Notes under the pieces: generated by a model | The model's input: the letters and a program-made list of their open reading frames with translations, nothing else | What the model was told of the DNA's origin: nothing | Databases searched by the model: none | Shown here: in pieces, positions 22,681 to 29,841 of the stretch | Layout of the letters: each line of letters opens with the position of its first letter | How positions within the stretch are numbered: position 1 is the first letter of the stretch | Translations under genes and position numbers: made by a program | NCBI GenBank assembly: GCA_944363685.1 | Contig: CALVUV010000002.1 | Location: 1 to 29,841, forward strand | DNA: 29,841 nt | Direction: 5' to 3' | Source of the DNA: an uncultured Bacilli bacterium | GTDB taxonomy: Bacteria; Bacillota_I; Bacilli_A; RF39; UBA660

Positions 22681-23303
22681 TTCTTTTGTGCAAAAAGATG
22701 ATAGACAAATTTCTTTTCTTTACTAAATTTTTTTTCATATTCACTCATGATAATATCAGTATGAGTTTTATGATAATTAAAAGAAATATCATTTAAAGTA
22801 TATCCTTTTTCGCTTAACGTTTCAAGGGAATAGATAAATAATTCTTCATTATCTGTTTTCATTTCTATTTTCTTTACACCTTTAAAAATTTTGTCATATT
22901 TGTTAAGAAATATTTTACTTGTTAGACGTCTATCTCTCCATCTTTTTTTAGGCCAAGGATCTGAGAAGTTTAGATAAATTAAATCTATTTCTTTAGAAAA
23001 AACTTTGTCTATATCTAAAGCATTCATTCTAATTAATTTTAAATTAGGTAGTCCTTCATCAATCTTTTTAATCGCTTTTGCCATTACACTATCAAATTTT
23101 TCAATACCTATATAGTTAATATCCTTATATTTAAGAGCATTTTCTAAAAGAAACTTTCCTTTACCCATACCTATTTCGATATAGATAGGATTATCATTGT
23201 TAAATAGGCTTTTCCATTTTCCTATATATTCTTCTGGATTTTTAATTAAGTATTTACAATTATTTAGTATTTCTTCTTTATCTTTTACATTTCTTAATCG
23301 CAT
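22677..23303 (-). CDS. trmB: tRNA (guanine-N7-)-methyltransferase TrmB
   Basis: Class I SAM-dependent methyltransferase that makes m7G46 in tRNA. Family hallmarks: start MRLRNVKDKEE, SAM-binding IEIGMGKGKFL, NFSDPWPKKRW, and MKTDNEELF, with a C-terminal TDIIMSEYEKKF. From the ATG at 23303 it is 208 residues, the usual size. An in-frame ATG eleven codons earlier lies upstream of AAGGAG, which fits only the later start. It is divergent from the small coiled-coil gene and followed at once by the lipoprotein operon. Confidence 0.95.
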   Translation of the reverse strand: MRLRNVKDKEEILNNCKYLIKNPEEYIGKWKSLFNNDNPIYIEIGMGKGKFLLENALKYKDINYIGIEKFDSVMAKAIKKIDEGLPNLKLIRMNALDIDKVFSKEIDLIYLNFSDPWPKKRWRDRRLTSKIFLNKYDKIFKGVKKIEMKTDNEELFIYSLETLSEKGYTLNDISFNYHKTHTDIIMSEYEKKFSKEKKFVYHLFAQKK

Positions 23304-23326
23304 AATTTTACTCCTTATATTAAAGT

Positions 23327-23356
23327 TATATAGCATATTCTATCATAATGAGTCAA
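23327..23356 (-). promoter_or_regulatory. Promoter of trmB
   Basis: On the minus strand TTGACT (23351-23356), 18 bases, TATATA (23327-23332) with a TGC extended -10. It lies about 25 bases before the trmB start. Confidence 0.62.
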
Positions 23357-23395
23357 CCTTTGGAATAGAATAAATCAGAAAGTGAGGAAAAATAT

Positions 23396-23644
23396 ATGAA
23401 TCAAGGTATGCCTATGTGGCCAATGAATCCAAATATGAATCCAGGAATGGGAGGAGGACCTAATTTTAATAATAGTGTCAATCAAAGACTTAATAGTTTG
23501 GAAAATCAAGTAAATAGACTTGAAAGACAAATGAGAAGATTAGAAAATAGAGTTAATAGAATTGAATCTGCTATGATTAGTCCAAGAAATTATGATAGTC
23601 AATCTACTGGATATGGAAATAATAATGACAAATATATGATGTAA
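23396..23644 (+). CDS. Small Met/Asn/Gly-rich coiled-coil protein, possibly spore coat
   Basis: 82 residues: a Met-Pro-Asn-Gly-rich head (MPMWPMNPNMNPGMGGGPN), a central coiled coil with clear heptads (LNSLENQVNRLERQMRRLEN, about 32-58), and an Asn/Tyr-rich tail ending KYMM. GTGAGGA lies before the ATG, and a strong terminator follows the stop, so it is a one-gene transcript. Low-complexity heads with coiled coils of this kind are found among spore-coat proteins of Bacillota, and the window also holds a SASP gene; assignment to the coat is inference. Confidence 0.75.
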   Translation: MNQGMPMWPMNPNMNPGMGGGPNFNNSVNQRLNSLENQVNRLERQMRRLENRVNRIESAMISPRNYDSQSTGYGNNNDKYMM

Positions 23645-23666
23645 AGAGCTTAAGCTCTTTTTTTTG
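23643..23666 (+). terminator. Terminator after the coiled-coil gene
   Basis: Perfect palindrome AAAGAGCTTAAGCTCTTT (23643-23660) overlapping the stop codon, followed by a run of T. Confidence 0.92.
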
Positions 23667-23696
23667 TTAGAGAAAAAAATTTTGGGTATACTAAAA

Positions 23697-23725
23697 TTGA
23701 CAGTTAATGTTAAATAAATTATACT
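23697..23725 (+). promoter_or_regulatory. Sigma-A promoter of the paired femABX genes
   Basis: TTGACA (23697-23702), exactly 17 bases, TATACT (23720-23725). About 20 bases before the start codon. Confidence 0.88.
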
Positions 23726-23745
23726 TTATATAGGAAGTGACTATA

Positions 23746-25047
23746 ATGGAATTAAGAGTTTTAGAAAAAGATGAATATGAAAAATTTGTAAAGAGTAATC
23801 CTTATAAAAGTCATTTTTTACAGTCTTATGATTGGGGACAACTTTCTAAGGAAGAAAGAGGGCTTACTCCTTATTATTTAGGATTAGATGATAATGGAAA
23901 GACTGTAGGAGCGACTCTTTTACTTAAGAAAAGTCTTCCTTTAGGATTATGCTATTTATATGCACCAAGAGGATATGTAATTAATTTTAGGGAGAAAAAA
24001 ATATTAGATAGATTTACAGAAGAAATTGTTAAGTTTGCAAAAAGAAAGAAGGCAATTTATGTAAAGATTGATCCTGATATTATCTGGAAGAAGGAAGATT
24101 ATAAAGGTGAAATTACTGAAGTTGAGTCTAAAGATAGAAATATTTATAATGAATTACTTAGGTTAGGTTATAAGCATATGGGATTTACTAAGAATTTTGA
24201 AACTATGCAACCTAGGTATACTTTTAGAATAGATTTAAATCAGTCTATGGAGGAAATTGAGAGTCATTTTTCAAAGACTACCAAACAAAGAATTGCTAAA
24301 TCTCTTAAGCTTAAGACTAAAGTAGAGATAGGAACAGAAAAGGATTTGGAAACATTTTATCATCTAATGATGTTAACGGAGTCTAGAAAAGATTTTGTTT
24401 CTTACGGGATAGATTATTATAAGACTTTATATAAATTATTTAATGAAGATAATAAAGCGACATTATTTTTAGGTAAAGTTAATATTAAAGATAGTTTAGA
24501 AGTTTTAAATAGTGATTTAGAGGAAGTTAATAAAAAAATAGATGATCTTCCTAAAGAGAATATGTCTAAGGGGGCTAAGAATAAGTTTAAGGAGCTTTCT
24601 AGACAAAAAGAAAATTTAGAAAAAGAAGTTGAGAAATATAATAATTATTTAGATGAATATGGCGAAGAAGTTACTCTATCTGCTCATATGATTTTAGAAT
24701 ATGGTGATAAGGCTTGGGTACTTTATGCAGGAAATCATAATATCTTGACAGAGACTTATGTTAATTATCATACTTATTATGAGCATTTAAAGTTTTGTAA
24801 AGATAGAGGATTAAAGATATATGATCAGTTTGGTACTATTGGTGATTTAAGTAAGGATAATCCTAGACTTGGTCTACACGAGTTTAAGAGAAAATTTGGA
24901 GGAGACTATGTTGAATTTATGGGAGAGTTTGATTATGTAGTTAAACCAATTTACTACTTTGCTTTTACTAAGTTAGTGCCAATTTATCGAAATATGATTA
25001 AAAAAAGAAAGAAGAAGGAACTTAAAGATGAAATTGAAAGAGATTAG
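23746..25047 (+). CDS. FemABX peptidyltransferase 1 (interpeptide bridge)
   Basis: FemABX enzymes use aminoacyl-tRNA to add amino acids to the peptidoglycan stem peptide and so build the cross-bridge. This 433-residue protein has two GNAT-like halves, with HFLQSYDWGQLS and YLYAPRGYV in the first and YDQFGTIGDLS then LHEFKRKFGGDYVEFMGEFDYV in the second, separated by the helical antiparallel coiled-coil arm (LEEVNKKIDDLP to KEVEKYNNYL, about 255-305), a family hallmark. The frame could open at a GTG three codons earlier, but that codon is part of the ribosome binding site AGGAAGTG. The next femABX gene overlaps it by 20 bases, so the pair is coupled. The amino acid added cannot be read from sequence. 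Confidence 0.93.
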   Translation: MELRVLEKDEYEKFVKSNPYKSHFLQSYDWGQLSKEERGLTPYYLGLDDNGKTVGATLLLKKSLPLGLCYLYAPRGYVINFREKKILDRFTEEIVKFAKRKKAIYVKIDPDIIWKKEDYKGEITEVESKDRNIYNELLRLGYKHMGFTKNFETMQPRYTFRIDLNQSMEEIESHFSKTTKQRIAKSLKLKTKVEIGTEKDLETFYHLMMLTESRKDFVSYGIDYYKTLYKLFNEDNKATLFLGKVNIKDSLEVLNSDLEEVNKKIDDLPKENMSKGAKNKFKELSRQKENLEKEVEKYNNYLDEYGEEVTLSAHMILEYGDKAWVLYAGNHNILTETYVNYHTYYEHLKFCKDRGLKIYDQFGTIGDLSKDNPRLGLHEFKRKFGGDYVEFMGEFDYVVKPIYYFAFTKLVPIYRNMIKKRKKKELKDEIERD

Positions 25048-26317
25048 TTTTGATGAGTTAGAAAAATTTGCTTTAACTACTGATGAAGCGACTTTTCATC
25101 AGACTAAAGGTTGGGCTAAATTAAAGGAACATAATGGTTGGAAGCATTATGTTGTAGGTTTATATGATGAAGAGGAGATAAAGGCGGCGGCTTTACTTCT
25201 TGCAAAGCGTGTACCTATTGTTAAGAAGTATATGTTTTATTCACCTAGAGGTTTTTTGATAGATTATCATGACTATAATTTATTAAAAGTGTTTACAGAA
25301 GAAGTTAAGAAGTTTGCAAAAATCAAGGAAGGTATATTTATTAAGATAGATCCTTATGTTATGTATAAACAAAGAGATTTAAATGGGGATTTAGTTAAAG
25401 ATGGTATAGATAATAGTGATACTGTTGATAATTTAAAGAAGCTTAGTTATAAACATTTTGGTTTTAACTTAATGCAAGATGCCTTACAACCTAGATGGAT
25501 GCATACTATTACGGTTAAAGATAGAACTGTTGATGTTGTTATGAAGGATATGGATTCTAAGACAAGACAGATTTTAAGAAAGAATGAAAGACTTGGTGTA
25601 AAGGTAAGAGAGATTACAAGGGATGAATTACCTATATTTAAAGATATTATGCAACATACTGGAGAACGTCGGGAATTTATTGATAGACCTTTATCTTATT
25701 ACGAGAATATGTGGGATAGTTTACACGATGATGGTATTCTAAAAATATTAATTGCGGAAATAGATTTTGATGAAGAGATTGAAAATACAAAAAAAGAAAT
25801 AGAAGCTTTAGAGAAATCTATTAAAGCAAGGAAGAAACAGTATGAAGATAAAAGTAAACCTATGAATGAGAAGAAGTATCATAGTAAACAAGAGTTTGAA
25901 AAAAATGAAATTAAAAGACTTCAAAAGAATATTGAAAAGACTAAAGATATGAAAGAAAAGTATGGAGACAAACCAATACTTGGAGGAATTCTATTCTTAA
26001 TCTATGGTAAAGAAGTATTATCGCTATATGGTGGTTCTAAAGCAGAACTTATGAGTTTTCAATCTGCTTATACTCTTCACTTTGCAGGTGTTAAGTATGC
26101 GATTGAACATGGCTATGATACATATAACTTCTATGGTATAACAGGTGACTTTAGTGAAAATAATCCTTTACTTGGACTATATCTATTTAAGAAGAGTTTT
26201 GGAGGACAAGTTGTAGAATTAATTGGGGAGTTTGATCTTATTATTAGTCCTTTCTGGTATCATGCTTATAAGGTTAGTTATGCTTTATATCATAAACTTA
26301 AGAATATTAAAAGATGA
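25028..26317 (+). CDS. FemABX peptidyltransferase 2 (interpeptide bridge)
   Basis: 429-residue paralogue of the preceding gene with the same plan: FHQTKGWAKLKEHNGW and FYSPRGFLIDY in the N-terminal half, the coiled-coil arm (about 250-315, Lys/Glu-rich), then YNFYGITGDFSENNPLLGLY and FKKSFGGQVVELIGEFDLI. Its start lies within the end of the preceding gene, with AAGGAACTT upstream. It ends with TGA followed at once by TAA and a strong two-way terminator. Paired Fem proteins usually act in turn, each adding a defined residue of the bridge, and this pair very probably does the same. Confidence 0.93.
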   Translation: MKLKEISFDELEKFALTTDEATFHQTKGWAKLKEHNGWKHYVVGLYDEEEIKAAALLLAKRVPIVKKYMFYSPRGFLIDYHDYNLLKVFTEEVKKFAKIKEGIFIKIDPYVMYKQRDLNGDLVKDGIDNSDTVDNLKKLSYKHFGFNLMQDALQPRWMHTITVKDRTVDVVMKDMDSKTRQILRKNERLGVKVREITRDELPIFKDIMQHTGERREFIDRPLSYYENMWDSLHDDGILKILIAEIDFDEEIENTKKEIEALEKSIKARKKQYEDKSKPMNEKKYHSKQEFEKNEIKRLQKNIEKTKDMKEKYGDKPILGGILFLIYGKEVLSLYGGSKAELMSFQSAYTLHFAGVKYAIEHGYDTYNFYGITGDFSENNPLLGLYLFKKSFGGQVVELIGEFDLIISPFWYHAYKVSYALYHKLKNIKR

Positions 26318-26318
26318 T

Positions 26319-26352
26319 AAAAAGTTATTCCAGTTTAATGGAATAACTTTTT
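26319..26352. terminator. Bidirectional terminator between convergent operons
   Basis: Perfect 14-bp stem (26319-26332 with 26339-26352), 6-base loop, A-run on one side and T-run on the other, so it serves both the plus-strand femABX pair and the minus-strand operon. Confidence 0.93.
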
Positions 26353-27056
26353 TACATTTTGAATGTTAGTAATATTGGCAAATGGTCACTGTATTTAGTA
26401 TTTACTACTTTTGTTTCTTTAACTTTAATATCTTTACTAGTAAATATATAGTCTAACTTCCAATTTAACTCTGTTTCTGTGAAGCCATTATATGAAAAAG
26501 GTTTTGTAGTCCAAGTATTAGAGGTATCATTATTTATTAGGGTTTCTTCTAACCATTTTATATATTTAGAAGTTTTATGAGTATTAAAATCTCCTGTTAA
26601 GATATAGTTATCTTTTTTTATACAATTAATAAGATTAGTTACTTCTTTATCTTTTTCTTCAGTTTCTATGAATCTATCTGTATAAGATAAATGGGTAGTA
26701 CCTATAGTTAATTCTTTTTCATTTATCTTTACTTTAGCTTCTACATATACTCTTCCTTCTTTAGAGTAGTCGTCCTTATTATCAGTAGGCTTTTGGACAT
26801 AAGTATAATTTTTATCATATAATAGATACTTTGATAGAATAGCATTACACTGACTATAACCATCTAAAAATGTATCTGCTTTCTCATAATGGAAGTAAGG
26901 ATACACTTCTTTTAGTTTTCTTATTTTTATATCATTATCATCTTTAATTGCTAATTCTTGAATACACACAATGTCTGCATCTATTCTTTTTAGTTCTTTA
27001 ATGATATTATCTATATCTTCATTATTCCATATGTTCCATTGTAATAATCTTGTCAT
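26352..27056 (-). CDS. Endonuclease/exonuclease/phosphatase (DNase I-fold) family protein
   Basis: 234 residues with all DNase I-fold motifs: LLQWNIWNN, IVCIQEL (metal-binding Glu), GTTHLSY, LTGDFNTHK, LDYIFTS and SDHLPILLTF (catalytic Asp-His). No signal peptide, so it is cytoplasmic. The family includes nucleases, sphingomyelinases and phosphatases, and the substrate cannot be told here. AAGGAGAAAAT precedes the ATG; the gap to the S66 peptidase is ten bases. It is the last gene of the flippase-femABX-S66 operon. Confidence 0.9.
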   Translation of the reverse strand: MTRLLQWNIWNNEDIDNIIKELKRIDADIVCIQELAIKDDNDIKIRKLKEVYPYFHYEKADTFLDGYSQCNAILSKYLLYDKNYTYVQKPTDNKDDYSKEGRVYVEAKVKINEKELTIGTTHLSYTDRFIETEEKDKEVTNLINCIKKDNYILTGDFNTHKTSKYIKWLEETLINNDTSNTWTTKPFSYNGFTETELNWKLDYIFTSKDIKVKETKVVNTKYSDHLPILLTFKM

Positions 27057-27066
27057 ATTTTCTCCT

Positions 27067-28080
27067 TTACTTTAACTCAAATTTTATTTTTCCTTTTCCT
27101 TTTGATGAAGTAATAGTTGCTATTGCTCCATTTATAATAGTCATTCTAGGAGAAACGTGTCCTATATCTGTGTTTATGATTATAGGTATATTTAAATCTT
27201 TTAGAGATTCATAAATTGCCTCTTCATAAGTAATATCATAATAACTATTACAAGCATAAACCCTACTAAAAAGTATTCCTTTAGTGTATTTAAAATAATT
27301 ATTATCTTTAAGTTTCCAAAGAATTCTAATAATAGATTCACTAGATAACTCACAAACATCAAAGTACCAAATGATTCCATCGTCTTTATATTTTTCAAGG
27401 AAATCTTTAGTTTTATCAAATCTTGTACCAAATAAATCAGTAATTATATCAAGACAACCACCAATCATTCTGCCTTTAATATTAATAACCTCTTCATTGT
27501 TTAAGTTTTGCCAATAGACTTTTTCAGTTAATTCATATGGTTCTTTCCCAGTTATATAATCTTTATAACCTTTTTCATATTTAGAAAAACTTGTCTGTTC
27601 TATAATGTTACCTTTTAATATTTCTAAATTATTCTCTAATGATTTATGCCAAGGTTCCATTCCAAAACATCCAAAATTATCAGCATATATAGTGGCAATA
27701 TCTAGGTTAGTTGTAATTGTAAATAGTAAACCTGTTGGATCAGAAAATCCTTGTAACCATTTAGGATTATCTTTAATTACATTAAAGTCTAATTCACTTA
27801 GCATTTCAAGTAGGAAATCTCCACCACTTGCACATATAATTGCTTTTACATTATCATCTTTATAAAGACTTTCTAACTCATCTGTCCTTTCTTTAGAAGA
27901 TGCACTTCTTCCTTTAACACTACATCTAACATTAGGTGTTTCTTTTATTATAAAGCTTCTATCTTCAAAGTTTTTAATGGCATTATCCAATCTTTTAAGT
28001 TTAACTTTATCAGTAATACCATCTGAAGGTGCAGTTACTCCGATAGTATCTTTTTCTTTTAGAAATTCTGGATAAATCAT
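27067..28080 (-). CDS. S66-family LD-carboxypeptidase
   Basis: 337 residues. S66 peptidases trim the terminal D-Ala from the tetrapeptide of recycled peptidoglycan (LdcA); MccF-like members inactivate microcin C. The catalytic triad is visible: Ser113 in LQGFSDPTGLL, Glu244 in FDVCELS, His308 in TDIGHVSPRM. ICASGGDFLLEML is the usual strand-turn before the nucleophile. The motif normally read GYSDITAL is GFSDPTGL. No signal peptide, so it acts in the cytoplasm. Its neighbours, a FemABX ligase and a lipid-flippase homologue, favour a cell-wall role over microcin resistance. Confidence 0.9.
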   Translation of the reverse strand: MIYPEFLKEKDTIGVTAPSDGITDKVKLKRLDNAIKNFEDRSFIIKETPNVRCSVKGRSASSKERTDELESLYKDDNVKAIICASGGDFLLEMLSELDFNVIKDNPKWLQGFSDPTGLLFTITTNLDIATIYADNFGCFGMEPWHKSLENNLEILKGNIIEQTSFSKYEKGYKDYITGKEPYELTEKVYWQNLNNEEVINIKGRMIGGCLDIITDLFGTRFDKTKDFLEKYKDDGIIWYFDVCELSSESIIRILWKLKDNNYFKYTKGILFSRVYACNSYYDITYEEAIYESLKDLNIPIIINTDIGHVSPRMTIINGAIATITSSKGKGKIKFELK

Positions 28081-28089
28081 AAGTACTCC

Positions 28090-29316
28090 TTAATGTCTTA
28101 TCTTATGGATTAATTTTATTAAATAATAAACTGGAGATGTCTTTATTGCAAATTCACCTATTAACTCTTCTATATAACCATTAAAACCTGTTTTAAATTC
28201 ATAGATACCATAATCTTTATCATTTTTATCATCAAAGGTATTAGGTATTCCATAAAAATTATATCTATCACAACCATTATCTATTGCATATTTAATCATT
28301 TCCCATTGAATTAAATATTGTGAATTATATGACAAGAACTCTTCATAGTTTCCACTAGATAGATATACTACTTCTTTCTTAGTCATTATAAACATAGAGC
28401 CTGATAAAGTGATAACATCTCCATACTTTTCTTTTTCTTCTTTCGCTAGTTCTATCTTTTTATTTAGGCCATTAATAGCCTCATCTAAAGCTTTTCTTTT
28501 ACCATCATTATTTTTATTATCACTAAGTTTATTTTTCTTATCAATATTACTTTCTAATTCATTTTCTAACATTTTAATATATTTAGATAAGTCTAGTTTA
28601 GTTACTAAGTATTTTATTTCATTTTTCTTACTAAATAAATCATACATATTTTGATAATAGTTTATATTTCTAATATCAAAGCCTTTTCTTGAACCAGTAC
28701 TTTGCATTATTTTATAAAATTCATCTAAGTTATCTTTTTTTAGTTCAACTATTTCTACTCCATTTTTTATATTTTTTTTAATTAAGTTCCTAGTATTAGG
28801 TTTCATATTTTTTAAAATTTCTTCTTCTGTTTTATCTTTGGTATCTAAGGCATACATAAAAGTTACTTGTTCTCTATCATCATAAGGAACACTAGTAAAG
28901 CTAGCCTTTAAAATCGTATTTACAATATCGGTATTATCATAACCATCTTTAATAATCTCTCCTTTGCCGTTACGTTCTTTGTAAGGTACATAAGGATCAA
29001 TTCTTAGAACATAACCATTATGTTTTTTGACAAAATCTGTTAATAGTTCTAAGAAAGTACTTAGTGTTTTTTTATCATTATAATCTACTAAAGGACCACG
29101 TGGTGCGTAAAACTCATATTTGTTAAAATGTCTTTTCTTACCTACTAGAAGAGTCACTCCTACTAACTTTTCATTATCATATAGTCCTAAATAATAAGTA
29201 GTCCAACCATTTAACTTTCTAAGTTTTCCTACTTCTTCTGTTTGCATAAAAGTCCTATAAGGACTCTTTTTAGCATAATTTTCAAACGTCTTAACATCTA
29301 TTTCTTTTAATGTCAT
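28090..29316 (-). CDS. FemABX peptidyltransferase 3 (interpeptide bridge)
   Basis: 408-residue third member of the family in the window. It keeps FMQTEEVGKLRKLNGW, FYAPRGPLVDY, RIDPYVPYKER and YNFYGIPNTFDDKNDKDYGI then FKTGFNGYIEELIGEFAIK, with a shorter coiled-coil arm (about 250-300). By eye it looks nearer to enzyme 2 than to enzyme 1 (RIDPYVPYKERNGKGEIIKDG against KIDPYVMYKQRDLNGDLVKDG), though it lies on the other strand in another operon. The ribosome binding site AGGAGGAAATAAA overlaps the flippase stop codon, so the two are coupled. It may add a further bridge residue or act on another substrate. Confidence 0.93.
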   Translation of the reverse strand: MTLKEIDVKTFENYAKKSPYRTFMQTEEVGKLRKLNGWTTYYLGLYDNEKLVGVTLLVGKKRHFNKYEFYAPRGPLVDYNDKKTLSTFLELLTDFVKKHNGYVLRIDPYVPYKERNGKGEIIKDGYDNTDIVNTILKASFTSVPYDDREQVTFMYALDTKDKTEEEILKNMKPNTRNLIKKNIKNGVEIVELKKDNLDEFYKIMQSTGSRKGFDIRNINYYQNMYDLFSKKNEIKYLVTKLDLSKYIKMLENELESNIDKKNKLSDNKNNDGKRKALDEAINGLNKKIELAKEEKEKYGDVITLSGSMFIMTKKEVVYLSSGNYEEFLSYNSQYLIQWEMIKYAIDNGCDRYNFYGIPNTFDDKNDKDYGIYEFKTGFNGYIEELIGEFAIKTSPVYYLIKLIHKIRH

Positions 29317-29317
29317 T

Positions 29318-29841
29318 TTATTTCCTCCTAAACTTACTAGTTATCTTATTTATTAGTTTACTCCCAAATACTTCTTCTATTAAATTAAATTTATGAGCGA
29401 TGAAGAAATATACTAATACACCAATAAGAGCATAGATAGCGATAATTGGAATATTTAGTAATCTTATTGATGATGAAATTGGTATTACTAGTTTTATAAC
29501 ACTTAAGACAACAAGCATAGCGATATCGGCAATAATTATTTTACCTAATAGTTTAACTGTTGGCATATAACTTACATCACATTTTCTTTTTAAGAAGATT
29601 AAACATAGTATAATACCTAATGCATAACCTAGTATAGTTGCAGTTATTGAACCATAGACTGGGACAAAACCAAGATTATGGAAAAGATTAATTAATGGAA
29701 CATTTAAAACAAATTTTATTAATACTCCTACTGCTAGAGATATTAAAACTTCTTTATAGTATTTTAAAACTTGTACTATTGATACTAAAGCTGTATAAGT
29801 TGATATTGTTAAAGCGACAAAGACAAAGTATTTAATTATAA
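29318..29841 (-). CDS. Oligosaccharide/lipid II flippase (MurJ/SpoVB-like), C-terminal part
   Basis: Only the C-terminal 174 or so residues are present: the frame is open to the window edge at 29841, not starting at the internal ATG at 29566. My translation of the part upstream of that ATG gives hydrophobic segments with YTALVSIVQVLKYYKE, KFVLNVPLINLFHNLGFVP and GSITATILGYALGIILCLIF, the pattern of the last helices of MVF/polysaccharide-flippase transporters such as MurJ, YtgP and SpoVB. These flip lipid-linked sugar precursors across the membrane. A basic tail (INKITSKFRRK) ends it. It appears to lead the operon with femABX, S66 peptidase and the DNase I-fold gene. Confidence 0.8.
   Translation of the reverse strand, partial: IIKYFVFVALTISTYTALVSIVQVLKYYKEVLISLAVGVLIKFVLNVPLINLFHNLGFVPVYGSITATILGYALGIILCLIFLKRKCDVSYMPTVKLLGKIIIADIAMLVVLSVIKLVIPISSSIRLLNIPIIAIYALIGVLVYFFIAHKFNLIEEVFGSKLINKITSKFRRK

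Noticed and set aside
26311..26319. Mollicute code with TGA as tryptophan
   Set aside because: Tryptophan motifs (for example DPWPKKRW in TrmB) translate as Trp under the standard code, and TGA ends several genes at normal family lengths.
29318..29566. Independent 82-residue membrane protein
   Set aside because: The same frame stays open to the window edge and encodes flippase-like helices; the ATG at 29566 is internal.

Overview
The window comes from a very AT-rich, Gram-positive (Bacillota, class Bacilli-like) chromosome. It uses the standard bacterial code: TAA, TAG and TGA all end genes, and no gene needs TGA read as tryptophan. A spore DNA-binding protein (SASP) with a sigma-G-like promoter points to an endospore former. 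Low GC, FemABX ligases, a sortase with a wall-anchored adhesin, and pcrA-ligA and cysteine desulfurase-thiI linkage fit a walled, possibly gut-dwelling Bacilli lineage near Erysipelotrichia and the Mollicutes. The lineage is inference; no rRNA or other taxonomic marker is present.

Layout, nearly all on the minus strand. (1) 1-216: SASP gene. (2) 291-3915: operon of a small unknown protein, a cysteine desulfurase, a DUF1016/YhcG nuclease broken by one amber codon, and thiI (tRNA 4-thiouridine synthesis). An 8-bp tandem repeat lies just upstream (3973-4052). (3) 4085-11008: six-gene operon of pcrA, an unknown gene, two tandem sugar-nucleotidyltransferase paralogues, ligA and a membrane-anchored OB-like protein. 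(4) 11253-20197: surface region. Two large type IV pilin-like genes with almost identical 5' ends (three mismatches in 547 bp) and divergent Ig-like, cysteine-containing C-termini are each followed by a small single-pass membrane protein. In direct orientation they bracket a thioester-domain adhesin, its sortase, a polytopic membrane protein and a helical DUF2935-like protein. (5) 20276-22633: operon of a lipoprotein, a long charged disordered protein, and YtxG-like and YtxH-like envelope proteins. (6) 22677-23644: trmB, divergent from a small Met/Asn-rich coiled-coil protein. (7) 23746-26317: two FemABX genes on the plus strand from a strong sigma-A promoter. (8) 26352-29841: minus-strand operon of a MurJ/SpoVB-type flippase (cut by the window edge), a third FemABX, an S66 LD-carboxypeptidase and a DNase I-fold hydrolase, converging with (7) on a shared terminator.

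Together, regions 4, 7 and 8 form an envelope package. Flippase, FemABX and LD-carboxypeptidase would build and trim peptidoglycan with cross-bridges, to which the sortase would attach the adhesin. The pilin-like proteins would add a second, separately assembled surface structure, though no pilus ATPase, platform protein or prepilin peptidase is in the window. The most unusual feature is the duplicated pilin-like/membrane-protein cassette around the adhesin-sortase operon. No gene-free stretch exceeds 300 bases, and I saw no tRNA, rRNA, CRISPR array or insertion sequence.
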